A DNA stretch of 44,173 nucleotides from an uncultured Gammaproteobacteria bacterium (lineage in GTDB: Bacteria > Pseudomonadota > Gammaproteobacteria > Pseudomonadales > Ketobacteraceae). Both the position numbers and the translations under genes were made by a program. Within the stretch, counting starts at the first letter, position 1; each line of letters opens with the position of its first letter. Shown piece after piece: positions 17,523-27,129 of this stretch. The notes beneath the pieces were generated by a model that did no database searches, was not told the DNA's origin, and was given only the letters and a program-made list of their open reading frames with translations. The stretch covers positions 1-44,173 of the forward strand of contig CAJXZM010000030.1 of assembly GCA_913063125.1 (NCBI GenBank). The letters are read 5' to 3'.

Positions 17523-18695
17523 TTATCCTTTAACGCAGGTAAAGTGCGCATAAGATACAGAAAAACGCCCTGATTCAGGAACCATTGTGACGATTTTTTC
17601 ACCCTCTTTAAACAGGCCGGAATTAAGCCCTTCTTCTAACATAATGTAAATACTTGCTGCACCAGTATTTCCCTTACTCGATAGATTTGTGAACCATTTG
17701 TCCTGGGGTATATTAAATCCAACCTCAGCCAGTGCTTCTGCATATTTATCGAAGAAGAAGTAGGAGCTTAAATGTGGCACAAAATGATCAACCTCATCTG
17801 CATTAAGCTTTCCTTTCTCAACCAAATCCTTTGCTTCAGCAATAACTGACTGTAACAACCCTTTTGGCAATAACGTTGTATCTTGACGAATGACAAATAA
17901 CCCTTCGTCCTCTGCTTCAGAAAACGTTCCAAAACCCTGGTAAGTATCACCAACTTCAAGGTCTTTTGTTTTGGATGTTCCCAAGTACATACATGCAGGA
18001 AGCTGATTGGCGTACGATTTAAATTCAATCCAGTCGATCTTTAGAGATAATCCATTTTCACGAGGCTTGTTTTCCAACACAACCGCGCCGGCACCGTCTG
18101 ACAACATCCAACGCAAGAAGTCCGCGTTAAAGTATTTAAAGGATTCTGTCTTTGCGTCCCGACTTTCATCAATTTCACTTTCTTTTTCAAATCGATCTGC
18201 CTTCATAACAACACTGGGTAACTCAGAACCAACAGCAACGGCATTAGTATGCTGCCCTGCTCTAATTGCTAACCAAGCCGCCTGCATAGCAGCCATACTC
18301 GCGGAGCAAATCCCCGACGCAGACAGTACATTCATTGGCTGGCCACCCAAACGACCATGAACCATTGAGCCAAAACCTGGCATCAATACATCTGCAATAG
18401 TGGTTGCTGTCGCCAACATTTCAACGTTATCAAGGTCCAAACCACGATTATCAAGTGCCTTTTTAATAGCACCAACAGCCAATTCCTCATTCAGGTGAGT
18501 CTGAACGCCTTCTTTGGTGCGGGCATAATGACGCGTCTTGATACCATTTGCTGCCAATACGTGTTTACGATATCGACTAGGTTTTCCGGCAACATAACCA
18601 AGAATGTCTTCTATATCGTCGTTTTCTACTGGATCATTTGGCATAAATACGCCAGCGCCAGTTATATATACATCTTTTAATGTGTTATCAGTCAT
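17523..18695 (-). CDS. Beta-ketoacyl-ACP synthase III-like (DarB-like) ketosynthase
   Basis: A 390-residue thiolase-fold enzyme with a complete Cys-His-Asn triad: C130 in SGICSAS, H308 in FVPHLSS and N343 in KGNTGAAS. The N-terminal block (NDDIEDILG, GKPSRYRK, NGIKTRHYA) resembles what I recall of the DarB/StlD group, which joins two acyl chains into cyclohexanediones or resorcinols, more than housekeeping FabH; that assignment is from memory. The start is taken as ATG 18695, preceded by AAGGG; a GTG at 18746 would add 17 residues without support. It is the last gene after the megasynthase and desaturase and ends at a terminator. It could condense the megasynthase product with a second chain. 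Confidence 0.85.
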   Translation of the reverse strand: MTDNTLKDVYITGAGVFMPNDPVENDDIEDILGYVAGKPSRYRKHVLAANGIKTRHYARTKEGVQTHLNEELAVGAIKKALDNRGLDLDNVEMLATATTIADVLMPGFGSMVHGRLGGQPMNVLSASGICSASMAAMQAAWLAIRAGQHTNAVAVGSELPSVVMKADRFEKESEIDESRDAKTESFKYFNADFLRWMLSDGAGAVVLENKPRENGLSLKIDWIEFKSYANQLPACMYLGTSKTKDLEVGDTYQGFGTFSEAEDEGLFVIRQDTTLLPKGLLQSVIAEAKDLVEKGKLNADEVDHFVPHLSSYFFFDKYAEALAEVGFNIPQDKWFTNLSSKGNTGAASIYIMLEEGLNSGLFKEGEKIVTMVPESGRFSVSYAHFTCVKG

Positions 18696-18851
18696 AGACT
18701 TACCCTTAAAAACCTTAAGATCCTTTTGTATTATTTCGAACTCCACGTGTGGGCCTTCGAATATTATGTCACTATTTAGCTTAGCTGCATTGTATGTTCA
18801 CGTAAATTTTCCTTTACTCATCTACACTAAACGCTCTCCTTGTTACGCACT

Positions 18852-19841
18852 TTATAGATTCTCTCTATAGTTTTTTTCGATATATTCTCGATATTGATCA
18901 TCTTTAAGTTTTGATAAAACCAACATCTTACTTGGCCTTCTCAGTTCAGTTGCTAAGCCCATTTTTTCAAACATTCGCGACCAGAAATAATTCAAATCAA
19001 ACTGGCCCGGTAACAACCCTAAATTAACCGCTGACGGTATTGCATGATGAGTATTGTGGAAGCTTTCACCGCTCGTTAAAATATGCATAAATGGAACATT
19101 CCGACTTTTATCACCGGATTCAAATGGGCTGTCACCCCACATATGCATTATTGAGTTCACCGTATCCCCAATGAGAAAAAAACTTAACTGCACGGCATAT
19201 AAGAAAACTAACGCCCATGCTCCCCATAAACAATACACAAATATCCAAACACTAAAAACATGACCTAATACAACACAGGCATAAGGCCCAGGTTTACTTA
19301 TCCACGCATAATACGGATCTGCTGCAATATCTTTGGCTTTGTGTACATACTCTTGATTTGTTCTTGGTCGCCAAAAAGCATCAAATACCATACGTAATGG
19401 TCCAGCAAAGCTATATAACACACATAGTAGAATATTTTCGGTGCCCAAATACCAACCGGCATGGGCAACCCAAAAACCCTTATCTGTCGGTGAGTGCGGA
19501 TCATCATCAGTATCTGCAACTTGATGATGACTTCGGTGGTTTCCAACCCACTGTATCGGTGTTCCTGCCGGTGCAGCTATCGTCACAAAAAAGTACGCCA
19601 AAAAACGATTGGGCTTAAATACCCGGTGCGTAAGCACTCGATGATAAAAAAGCCCCACTCCAATCGCTACCGTCCACATCATTACAGCCATAAACAGTAC
19701 GAACCATACTGGATGTATATTATATCCGATCCAAACCTCATGCTCTGTCGCTATTCTCAATACACCTTCAGTGTCTGCAAAAACAAAGCTACTTTGCGTA
19801 AGCAAGAAAGTCACCAAGCTTAATTTGGAAGATACCTGCAT
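18852..19841 (-). CDS. Membrane acyl (Delta-9 type) fatty acid desaturase
   Basis: A 329-residue integral-membrane di-iron desaturase. The three His boxes are HRVLTHR (HxxxxH), HRSHH and HNTHH, as in stearoyl-CoA-type desaturases, with hydrophobic segments at about residues 45-65, 80-95, 160-180 and 195-225. It inserts a double bond in a fatty acyl chain using O2 and electrons. The ATG at 19841 has GGAG eight nt upstream. It follows the megasynthase after 50 nt containing two competing hairpins. It could desaturate the acyl starter or the finished lipid. Housekeeping desaturases look alike; its place in this operon argues for a dedicated role. Confidence 0.92.
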   Translation of the reverse strand: MQVSSKLSLVTFLLTQSSFVFADTEGVLRIATEHEVWIGYNIHPVWFVLFMAVMMWTVAIGVGLFYHRVLTHRVFKPNRFLAYFFVTIAAPAGTPIQWVGNHRSHHQVADTDDDPHSPTDKGFWVAHAGWYLGTENILLCVLYSFAGPLRMVFDAFWRPRTNQEYVHKAKDIAADPYYAWISKPGPYACVVLGHVFSVWIFVYCLWGAWALVFLYAVQLSFFLIGDTVNSIMHMWGDSPFESGDKSRNVPFMHILTSGESFHNTHHAIPSAVNLGLLPGQFDLNYFWSRMFEKMGLATELRRPSKMLVLSKLKDDQYREYIEKNYRENL

Positions 19842-19849
19842 CTTATTCT

Positions 19850-19885
19850 CCGAATAATGGGGTTATGTACCGCCTTATTCGGTAC
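19850..19885 (-). promoter_or_regulatory. Two mutually exclusive hairpins before the desaturase start
   Basis: Hairpin A pairs 19850-19857 with 19875-19882 (8 bp) and takes in the two G residues of the desaturase GGAG ribosome-binding site (19848-19851). Hairpin B pairs 19867-19872 with 19880-19885 (6 bp) and shares bases with A, so only one can form at a time. There is no T-run, so this is not a terminator. It may tune translation of the desaturase. Confidence 0.5.
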
Positions 19886-19891
19886 TGGGTT

Positions 19892-22800
19892 TTATAATAA
19901 CTGTGCGTCCAAAATGGATGCCAGTGCTGTTACTGTAGGTTTCTTGATTAAACTAAAATGATCGCCAGGAAGTGAATCCACGCTACTCACATTGCTCACC
20001 AAATCACTCCACCCCATATCATCAGGGGCTCCTTTATGTTGATCTAATGCCGTTTCCGCTTTGATCAGCGAAAGGGATATGTCACATTTCTCTCCTTTAT
20101 ATGTTGATAGCGCTGTAAAATTTGCTTGAAAGATTTCAAAACGTCTCTCGAAATCTTTACTTTTCATACTACTTGGCAACAATTGAGCTGATTTTGCCAA
20201 ATCCAAAATATAATCAAGCCGCTCTATAATTGTTCCACTTTGTAACCTTTCTGTATCAAGTGTCGCATCTTCAACACCAAGGTCTAAAGCTAATACTTTT
20301 AACAAAAAACCGTCATCTTCATTACCATCAAATTTGGCATAGGTCGGTGATAGCCCATCAACAACCACAAGATGTTTGATTTTTTCTCCTGCTGCGATTA
20401 GCTGCTTGGCAATTTCAAAAGCAACCACGCCACCCATCGACCACCCACCAATACAATAAGGCCCATGTGATTGAATTTCTCTAATTTCCCGTATGTACAT
20501 CTCTGCCATGGCAGGTATATTTGAAAACATCTCGCCATTCACATCTGCTACTGCTGGAACCTGTAAACCGTAAAACCCTCGATTCGCCTTCATTGCCTTT
20601 GCGAGCTCGATATAGCAAAAAACAGAGCCCCCTATCGGATGAACAAAAAATATTGGCTCTTTGTCATTACTAGCCGATGCAAGTTCCACTGCAGCCTTAT
20701 AAGGCGTATCGTCAATCACAGAGGATAGTGTTTTATTTGAATTCACGTCATCAAACGCTGGTGGTAATGCGTTTAGTATTTCCTCAGCCAATTGAATGGT
20801 ATTAATACCTTCCATTAACTTCATGATATTAATTTCAACACCAAGCAAACTTTCAATATCATTTAGCAATTCCATGGCAACCAAGGAGTCCATGCCAATA
20901 TCGACCAAAGGTAAACAAACGTTTACTTCTTCTATCGGATATTTGAGACCTACTGCAAGCAAGCCTCTCAAATGTTGTGTAAGTAATTCTACGCCATTTG
21001 GGTAATCCACGCCGTGTAGCTTGTGTAACAATCCTGTAACTTTTTCCACTTTTTTTAACACAATGTTCTTAAACACTACAATAAGTTCACCTTTCTGTGA
21101 CATGACTCTCAGGTCAGCGCTAAGTTCTAAGTCATTGTTGTCTTGACGATGTATTTCTGCGTGGATCCAAATTGGTTCGCTATAGGTTATTTTTTCTTTA
21201 CCTGCCATCCATAATCGTTTCATTCCAGAGGGGGTGTACATAAAATCATAATTGATTTCTGCATTGGCAGCCCACAAGATTTGAATGCCCGCATCAATAA
21301 GCGCTGGGTGTATTACATGTTCATCTACCTGCCAATTATCATCAATTTGAATTTGCCCTAATGCTTCACCCTTACCAACCCAGAGTTTTTCTAATGCTTG
21401 AAACTTACTTGCAAAACCAAGCTCTCGAGCAATAGAGAAATATTCTTCTTTAACCACTTTGTGTACTAAGTTTTCATCTAATCGCAAACGAACCGTTTCA
21501 AGGCAATGTAATTCATACTTTTCCATGCTTAACATTTCTTCAGAGTCGCTCTTAACAACACGCCCGTCGACATGTTTAATCCAGCTTTCATTACTATTTT
21601 CAGACTCTGGTTCCTCGCTATAGATACTAAAATTAAATGATTCCTCAGATTCAAGTTTCACAACAAATTGCAATCGCCTTTCGGACCTCTCATTAAGCTT
21701 TAATGGCGCTTTAACTTCTACGCGATCTAAAACCAAATGATACGTTCCCATCAGTTCCATACCAGCTTTTAATGCCATTTCAAAAAAAACTGTGGGGGGA
21801 AATACTGCATCATTCTTTACACTCTGTTGCTCCAGTGCTGCTAGAGATTTAATTGACAAGTACGATTCGTATAACACCTCGCCGGAATTTAACAGTGGTG
21901 AACGAATTCTACGCCCTAATAAAGAGCGTATTCCCCCAGAAGTGAAGCGAGACTGTTTTCCACGCTGCGCCCCTGATGCAGCCTGATTAGCCACCCTTTC
22001 TTCAAATTCAATCCAATGGCTTGAGCGATCAAAAGGGTAAACTGGCGTATCGATCCATGAAACCAACTCTTTGGGCAATAAGTTATTTACATCAACGTCA
22101 TACCCCGCAACATAAAGCTCCCCGATTGCTTCCAACATTACCTTCTGGTCGTCTATATTATTCTTTAAACTATAAATCCAACGGGCATCTGTTAACGTAT
22201 CGCTTTTAAGGTTTTGTTTCGTTAAACCGATCAATACGGGTTTTGGACCAATTTCAATAAATGTATTACAGTCAGCTTGATGAAGTTCAACAGCTCCGCT
22301 GGCGAACAGTACAGGAGCCGTTACGTGATCTCGCCAATATTCCGGTGTCGCTATTTTGTCGTTCGCTATATGTCCGTAAACGTTAGAAACAACATCATAT
22401 TTTGGTTGGTTATAGGTAATTGATTGAGCAATTTTGTAAAATTGATCAACCATAGGTTCCATTAATGGTGAATGAAACCCATGCGATACAGACAACATCG
22501 TTGCTTTTATTTCGCCCGCCTCAAGCTGTTTTTTAATACCTTCCAATACACCGGTCTCACCCGATAGTACAATTTGCTTTTCACCATTAATTGCACCAAT
22601 AGAAACACCCTGTCTACACCCTTCAATTAACGTTTCTGCCAATTCCCTATCCGCCTGGATTACTAACATGCTACCGCTGGGGTCTAATTTCTGCATTAAA
22701 GCGCCACGATTAACAATCAGTGTTAATGCATCTTCTAGAGAAAAGACACCCGCGATACACGCTGCAGCAAACTCCCCTACACTGTGGCCTATCACCGCCC

Positions 22801-25800
22801 GTGGAATCACACCCAATGACAACCACAAATCTGCCAATGCGTACTCCAATGAAAATAACGCTGGTTGCGTATATTGAGTTTGATTTAGCTCATCTGCATG
22901 CTTTTCTAAAAATAGTAAATCTAACAACGGTATTGAAAGCTGGCCCTCAAGGTGACTTGCACATCTATTTAACGTTTTCTTAAAACGCTCAGAGCTATCA
23001 TATAACCCTTTGCCCATGCCGCAGTATTGCGCCCCTTGACCAGTAAATAGGAAGGCAATCGACGGCTTTTTAGAGGTTGTTTGATAAAAATCATCAGCTG
23101 TTAATAACCCTAGCTGCTCTCTTATACCCTTAACATCTGATGCAATAACAACAGCCCTGGTGTTAAAGCTTTCTCTGCGTGTATTCACAGCCTGAATATA
23201 ACTTCCAAGCGCCACATCATCAGTCAATGCACTTTCGTGTGCTTTAACTAATGATATTAACGCTGTATTATTCTTTGCCGATAGGAACAAAAGCTTATCA
23301 TGTGTTAAATCTTCACTCACATTATTATCAGCATTCTCCTCTTTGCTGACATCACTCACCGGTGCTTCTTCTATAATCACATGGCTGTTAGTACCACCAA
23401 ATCCGAACGCACTCACACCAGCCAATCGAGGAGTTTCCCCACGGTTCCAGGCTTTTTTCACCGTCATAACCTGTGTATTTGTCTTTGCCCATGGGATGCG
23501 TGTACTCAATGAGTCACAATGTAAATGCCCCGGTATCTCTTGGTTATGCAAAGCCAATAGTGTTTTAATCACTCCCGCGACGCCAGCGGCAGATTCTAAG
23601 TGACCGATGTTTGTCTTTGCAGAGCCAATGAGCAGTGGAGTATCCTTAGCTCTAGCATCGCCATAGACTTTCGCTAAAGCATCAACCTCTATAGGGTCAC
23701 CCAATGGGGTTCCAGTTCCATGAGCCTCCACATACGCAATATCTTTTGCACCAACACCCGCTGCATACACAGCTTTACGGATAACCTGCTCTTGTGACAA
23801 TCCATTGGGGGCAGTAATACCATTACTGCGCCCATCTTGATTTACCGCAGATCCTCGTATCACGCCGTATATACGGTCTCCATCTTTTTTCGCATCACTA
23901 AGGCGCTTCAGTACCAGTACACCGCACCCCTCACCTCGCACATAACCATCAGCTTCATCCGAGAATGTTTTACATCGCCCATCGGCTGCCATCATCCGAG
24001 CTTGTGAGAAGGTAATGTGTAAATCGGGTGTAATCATTAGGTTTACACCCGCAGCAAGAGCCATGTCACACCCGCCACGCTTAAGGTTTTCACAAGCAGT
24101 ATGTATAGCAACTAACGATGAGGAACAGGCCGTATCAATAGCCATGCTAGGGCCACGTAAATCCAGAAAATACGAAATACGATTAGCTGCAATGCTCAAT
24201 GCATTCCCAGTTCCCGCATACGCTTCTACACTACACGCCTGCCCTTGCTGCAAGCGTCCATAATCGTTACTCGATACACCAACAAATACCCCTGCATCAG
24301 ATCCCCGTATCGACACTGGCTTAATCCCCGCATTTTCTAATGCGTGCCATGCAGTTTCTAATAATATTCGTTGCTGTGGATCTAATATTTTCGCTTCTCT
24401 TGGTGATATACCAAAAAAATTCGCATCAAACTGATCCACATTATCAATAAACCCCCCCCACCGAGACGACATCTTTCCTGGTGTCGCAGGTTTAGGGTCA
24501 TAAAATACGTCCACATCCCAGCGATCTTTGGGCACTTCTTGGATAGCATCAATACCCTGACTTAACACATCCCAATAGCCATCGAGATCTTCACAACCAG
24601 GGAAACGACAAGCCATGCCAACAACCGCTATAGCCTCATCCTCAGCCCTTTTGCTATCAAAAACAGGCAATTCTTCTCTAGTTTCATCTCCGCTAACAAT
24701 AAATGTTGATAACGCGCGAATAGTTGGATAATTAAAAATTAGACTAGCATCTAAGGGCCGATCCAACTCGCTTTCCAACTCACCCACTAACCCTACGGCT
24801 TCTTTGGACCCTAAGCCATGTTCAACAAAGGGCACATCAAATTCAAACGTTAGCGCTCTAGGGCCAACCAGCTCAGCAAGCTTTGACACAATAAGCTGCA
24901 TTACTCGATTAATTTCTTCCGCATCTACCTCTTCCTTTCGAGTACTTTCAACATCTGGCGCTGCTGCATCCGATGCCGACAGAGGTACCTTAGACTCCTT
25001 CTGCTCTTGTTCTTTTCTATCTATCAACGCCTTGCTAATAACGTTTTCTGCGTCTGCCAGTGTTTGTATAACTTTGAGTTGATCTTCCAGGTATACATCA
25101 GACATGGGTCGACGTCGTATTTTCCCACTCGTTGTCTTTAATAAACTGCCATGTTTGATCAAGACGATATCATGAGGAATTACCGAATAAGCGGATGCTA
25201 TTGCATTTCGTATTTCAACAACTAACTGATTAATATCGACTTTTTCAACACTCGCACGCTTTATTTCTTGTACTAGCACCAGCCTTTCTTCGCCATCAAT
25301 ATCAACAGAAAATGCAGCACCACACCCTCGCCTTAAGTCATCACTACAATCCTGAGCTGCACCTTCTATATCAACAGGGTAATAATTACGGCCATTAAGA
25401 ATAATCAACTCTTTCAGTCGTCCAGTAACAAACAGCTCGCCCTTATCCAGAAAACCCAGATCCCCTGTTCGCATATAGGGGCCTTCTTCACTATCGGAGG
25501 TATAGGCATTAAACATTTCTTCGGTAAGCGCTTCATTCTCCCAATAACCTTGGGCCACACTGCCACTTTGAATCCAAATTTCGCCGATTTCGTGTTCAGT
25601 ACAAAGCTCACAAGTATCCGGTTTTACAATTTTTAATGAAAAATCCAATATTTCTCCGCTGCCAACAAGAACAGAGGTATTGCTATTTTCTGAGTCGACT
25701 TCCGAACTAAATTCAATATGGTGGCTTTGAATTGAATCGGATTTCACGCTTAACATTTTTGGTTCAACAGGTGCAGGACACCCCGATACAATTAGCGTGG

Positions 25801-26791
25801 CTTCTGCAAGACCGTAGCAGGGCAAAAAGCTTGAACGTTTAAAACCACAGGGGCCAAAACGATCGACAAAGCGGTTAAGCGTGTCGGTTCGAATAACCTC
25901 GGCACCATTAAAAGCAACTGACCAATCACTTAAGTCCAGTGCTTCAACTTGCTCATCTGTTGCTCGCTGCGCGCAAAGCTCATAGGCAAAATTCGGCCCT
26001 CCGCTTGTGGTTCCTCGATATTTTGATATCGTTTCTAACCAGCGCATAGGGCGCTTCAAGAAGGTTATGGGGGACATCAGCGTCGACGTAAAACCTTTGT
26101 AAATAGGTTGTAATATCCCACCGATTAAACCCATGTCATGATACGGCGGCAACCAGATAACCCCTTGATCTTCCTCGGTAAGCTGAAAGCATTGCTCTAT
26201 TTGCGCTAAGTTATGCAGTAAATTTCCATGACTAACCATTACGCCTTTTGGTTCACCTGTAGAGCCGGAGGTATACTGTAAAAAAGCAATATCATCTTGG
26301 GTTACGTTAGGGTCAACCCAATCATCCGCACACTCATCATCCAGAGCATCCGTTGAATAACAAGTTACCCCCGCCAATTCTGGGCTAGATGCAATCCACG
26401 CATTCAACATGCCAGCAAATAAACTGGTGGTACAAATAATGGTAGCTCCAGCATCTTTCACAATGGTCTGAAGGCGCTGGAATTCTCGAGGGGATTGCGG
26501 TGGATACGCTGGAACCGCATACACTCCGCCATACAAACAACCAAAGAAACAAGCTATATACTCTGTTCCTGGTGGATAAAGTAATAAAACCCTCTCCCCT
26601 TTGGTATGCATCTTTTGGAATGTTGCTGCAATAACCCGCGCTCGCTTATCCAACGATGCATAACTCAAGGTATCGTGTTCATTAAGTTGATCATCTAAAA
26701 ATCGAATTGCCGTCTTATCATTGCTAGTTTGTCGACGAAAACGCGTCATATCTACCAAAGACTGAAATACAGGCGTATTTGAAATTGACAT
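19892..26791 (-). CDS. FAAL-ACP-KS-AT-pseudoDH-ACP-TE type I polyketide synthase
   Basis: A 2299-residue megasynthase. Domains in order: fatty acyl-AMP ligase (1-~590; GGVYAVPAYPP, YTSGSTGEPKG near S175, TGDLGF, GRNYYPVDIE, K557); ACP1 (S662); ketosynthase (~720-1145; C889-H1024-H1064 with normal spacing); acyltransferase (~1240-1550; S1337 in GHSVGE, H1440 in GFHS, malonyl type); dehydratase-like fold (~1630-1900) whose catalytic His is Gln1656 while D1833 remains; ACP2 (S1969 in GMDSL); thioesterase (~2060-2299; S2118 in GWSMGG, H2278 in GDHF). No ketoreductase or enoylreductase is seen. It should activate a fatty acid, add a malonyl unit and release an unreduced beta-keto product. It heads the leftward unit and faces the glycosyltransferase across a shared control region. 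The ACPs need a phosphopantetheinyl transferase encoded elsewhere. Confidence 0.95.
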   Translation of the reverse strand: MSISNTPVFQSLVDMTRFRRQTSNDKTAIRFLDDQLNEHDTLSYASLDKRARVIAATFQKMHTKGERVLLLYPPGTEYIACFFGCLYGGVYAVPAYPPQSPREFQRLQTIVKDAGATIICTTSLFAGMLNAWIASSPELAGVTCYSTDALDDECADDWVDPNVTQDDIAFLQYTSGSTGEPKGVMVSHGNLLHNLAQIEQCFQLTEEDQGVIWLPPYHDMGLIGGILQPIYKGFTSTLMSPITFLKRPMRWLETISKYRGTTSGGPNFAYELCAQRATDEQVEALDLSDWSVAFNGAEVIRTDTLNRFVDRFGPCGFKRSSFLPCYGLAEATLIVSGCPAPVEPKMLSVKSDSIQSHHIEFSSEVDSENSNTSVLVGSGEILDFSLKIVKPDTCELCTEHEIGEIWIQSGSVAQGYWENEALTEEMFNAYTSDSEEGPYMRTGDLGFLDKGELFVTGRLKELIILNGRNYYPVDIEGAAQDCSDDLRRGCGAAFSVDIDGEERLVLVQEIKRASVEKVDINQLVVEIRNAIASAYSVIPHDIVLIKHGSLLKTTSGKIRRRPMSDVYLEDQLKVIQTLADAENVISKALIDRKEQEQKESKVPLSASDAAAPDVESTRKEEVDAEEINRVMQLIVSKLAELVGPRALTFEFDVPFVEHGLGSKEAVGLVGELESELDRPLDASLIFNYPTIRALSTFIVSGDETREELPVFDSKRAEDEAIAVVGMACRFPGCEDLDGYWDVLSQGIDAIQEVPKDRWDVDVFYDPKPATPGKMSSRWGGFIDNVDQFDANFFGISPREAKILDPQQRILLETAWHALENAGIKPVSIRGSDAGVFVGVSSNDYGRLQQGQACSVEAYAGTGNALSIAANRISYFLDLRGPSMAIDTACSSSLVAIHTACENLKRGGCDMALAAGVNLMITPDLHITFSQARMMAADGRCKTFSDEADGYVRGEGCGVLVLKRLSDAKKDGDRIYGVIRGSAVNQDGRSNGITAPNGLSQEQVIRKAVYAAGVGAKDIAYVEAHGTGTPLGDPIEVDALAKVYGDARAKDTPLLIGSAKTNIGHLESAAGVAGVIKTLLALHNQEIPGHLHCDSLSTRIPWAKTNTQVMTVKKAWNRGETPRLAGVSAFGFGGTNSHVIIEEAPVSDVSKEENADNNVSEDLTHDKLLFLSAKNNTALISLVKAHESALTDDVALGSYIQAVNTRRESFNTRAVVIASDVKGIREQLGLLTADDFYQTTSKKPSIAFLFTGQGAQYCGMGKGLYDSSERFKKTLNRCASHLEGQLSIPLLDLLFLEKHADELNQTQYTQPALFSLEYALADLWLSLGVIPRAVIGHSVGEFAAACIAGVFSLEDALTLIVNRGALMQKLDPSGSMLVIQADRELAETLIEGCRQGVSIGAINGEKQIVLSGETGVLEGIKKQLEAGEIKATMLSVSHGFHSPLMEPMVDQFYKIAQSITYNQPKYDVVSNVYGHIANDKIATPEYWRDHVTAPVLFASGAVELHQADCNTFIEIGPKPVLIGLTKQNLKSDTLTDARWIYSLKNNIDDQKVMLEAIGELYVAGYDVDVNNLLPKELVSWIDTPVYPFDRSSHWIEFEERVANQAASGAQRGKQSRFTSGGIRSLLGRRIRSPLLNSGEVLYESYLSIKSLAALEQQSVKNDAVFPPTVFFEMALKAGMELMGTYHLVLDRVEVKAPLKLNERSERRLQFVVKLESEESFNFSIYSEEPESENSNESWIKHVDGRVVKSDSEEMLSMEKYELHCLETVRLRLDENLVHKVVKEEYFSIARELGFASKFQALEKLWVGKGEALGQIQIDDNWQVDEHVIHPALIDAGIQILWAANAEINYDFMYTPSGMKRLWMAGKEKITYSEPIWIHAEIHRQDNNDLELSADLRVMSQKGELIVVFKNIVLKKVEKVTGLLHKLHGVDYPNGVELLTQHLRGLLAVGLKYPIEEVNVCLPLVDIGMDSLVAMELLNDIESLLGVEINIMKLMEGINTIQLAEEILNALPPAFDDVNSNKTLSSVIDDTPYKAAVELASASNDKEPIFFVHPIGGSVFCYIELAKAMKANRGFYGLQVPAVADVNGEMFSNIPAMAEMYIREIREIQSHGPYCIGGWSMGGVVAFEIAKQLIAAGEKIKHLVVVDGLSPTYAKFDGNEDDGFLLKVLALDLGVEDATLDTERLQSGTIIERLDYILDLAKSAQLLPSSMKSKDFERRFEIFQANFTALSTYKGEKCDISLSLIKAETALDQHKGAPDDMGWSDLVSNVSSVDSLPGDHFSLIKKPTVTALASILDAQLL

Positions 26792-27129
26792 TGCTACTCT
26801 TTCTCCAGAAAAATCAAATTAGTTCAAAAATAAGTCTAGCTGATTACCTTCAAATCGCTGAGCTGAATCCATCATATACACCATTGCTTTATTTCTAGGG
26901 ATGGATAGATGCGCAGGTTATATCAAAGATAACCATTTGGGTTACCCAATATGCGTGGACTAGATCACAGAAAGATAAATATCGTCTGTTTACTACAGAA
27001 AAACTATCTAATATCTACGTCTACCCATTCAAAGTTGGTGCTTTCACGATACTCAGCCACTATTAATACTGGTGCACTATATCTATTCACCCGCTCAAAA
27101 CATCTCACTCCACGATAGCGATTGCTTGT
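26792..27129. promoter_or_regulatory. Divergent control region between megasynthase and glycosyltransferase genes
   Basis: 338 bp without a gene. It should hold the promoters for both arms of the locus. A TATGAT-like -10 on the minus strand lies at 26871-26876, without a convincing -35. Two small palindromes occur at 26916-26934 and 26937-26949. No clear plus-strand promoter and no Shine-Dalgarno before the ATG at 27130 were found. No regulator gene lies in the locus. Confidence 0.55.
26916..26949. promoter_or_regulatory. Tandem palindromes, possible operator
   Basis: GGTTAT (26916-26921) is inverted at 26929-26934, and TTGGGT (26937-26942) is inverted at 26944-26949 around a single central base. 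The two are 2 bp apart, near the middle of the divergent region, where one bound regulator could control both arms. Confidence 0.45.

Noticed and set aside
18696..18746. GTG start for the ketosynthase III at 18746
   Set aside because: ATG at 18695 has an AAGGG ribosome-binding site and gives the usual N-terminus; the extra 17 residues do not look like the family.
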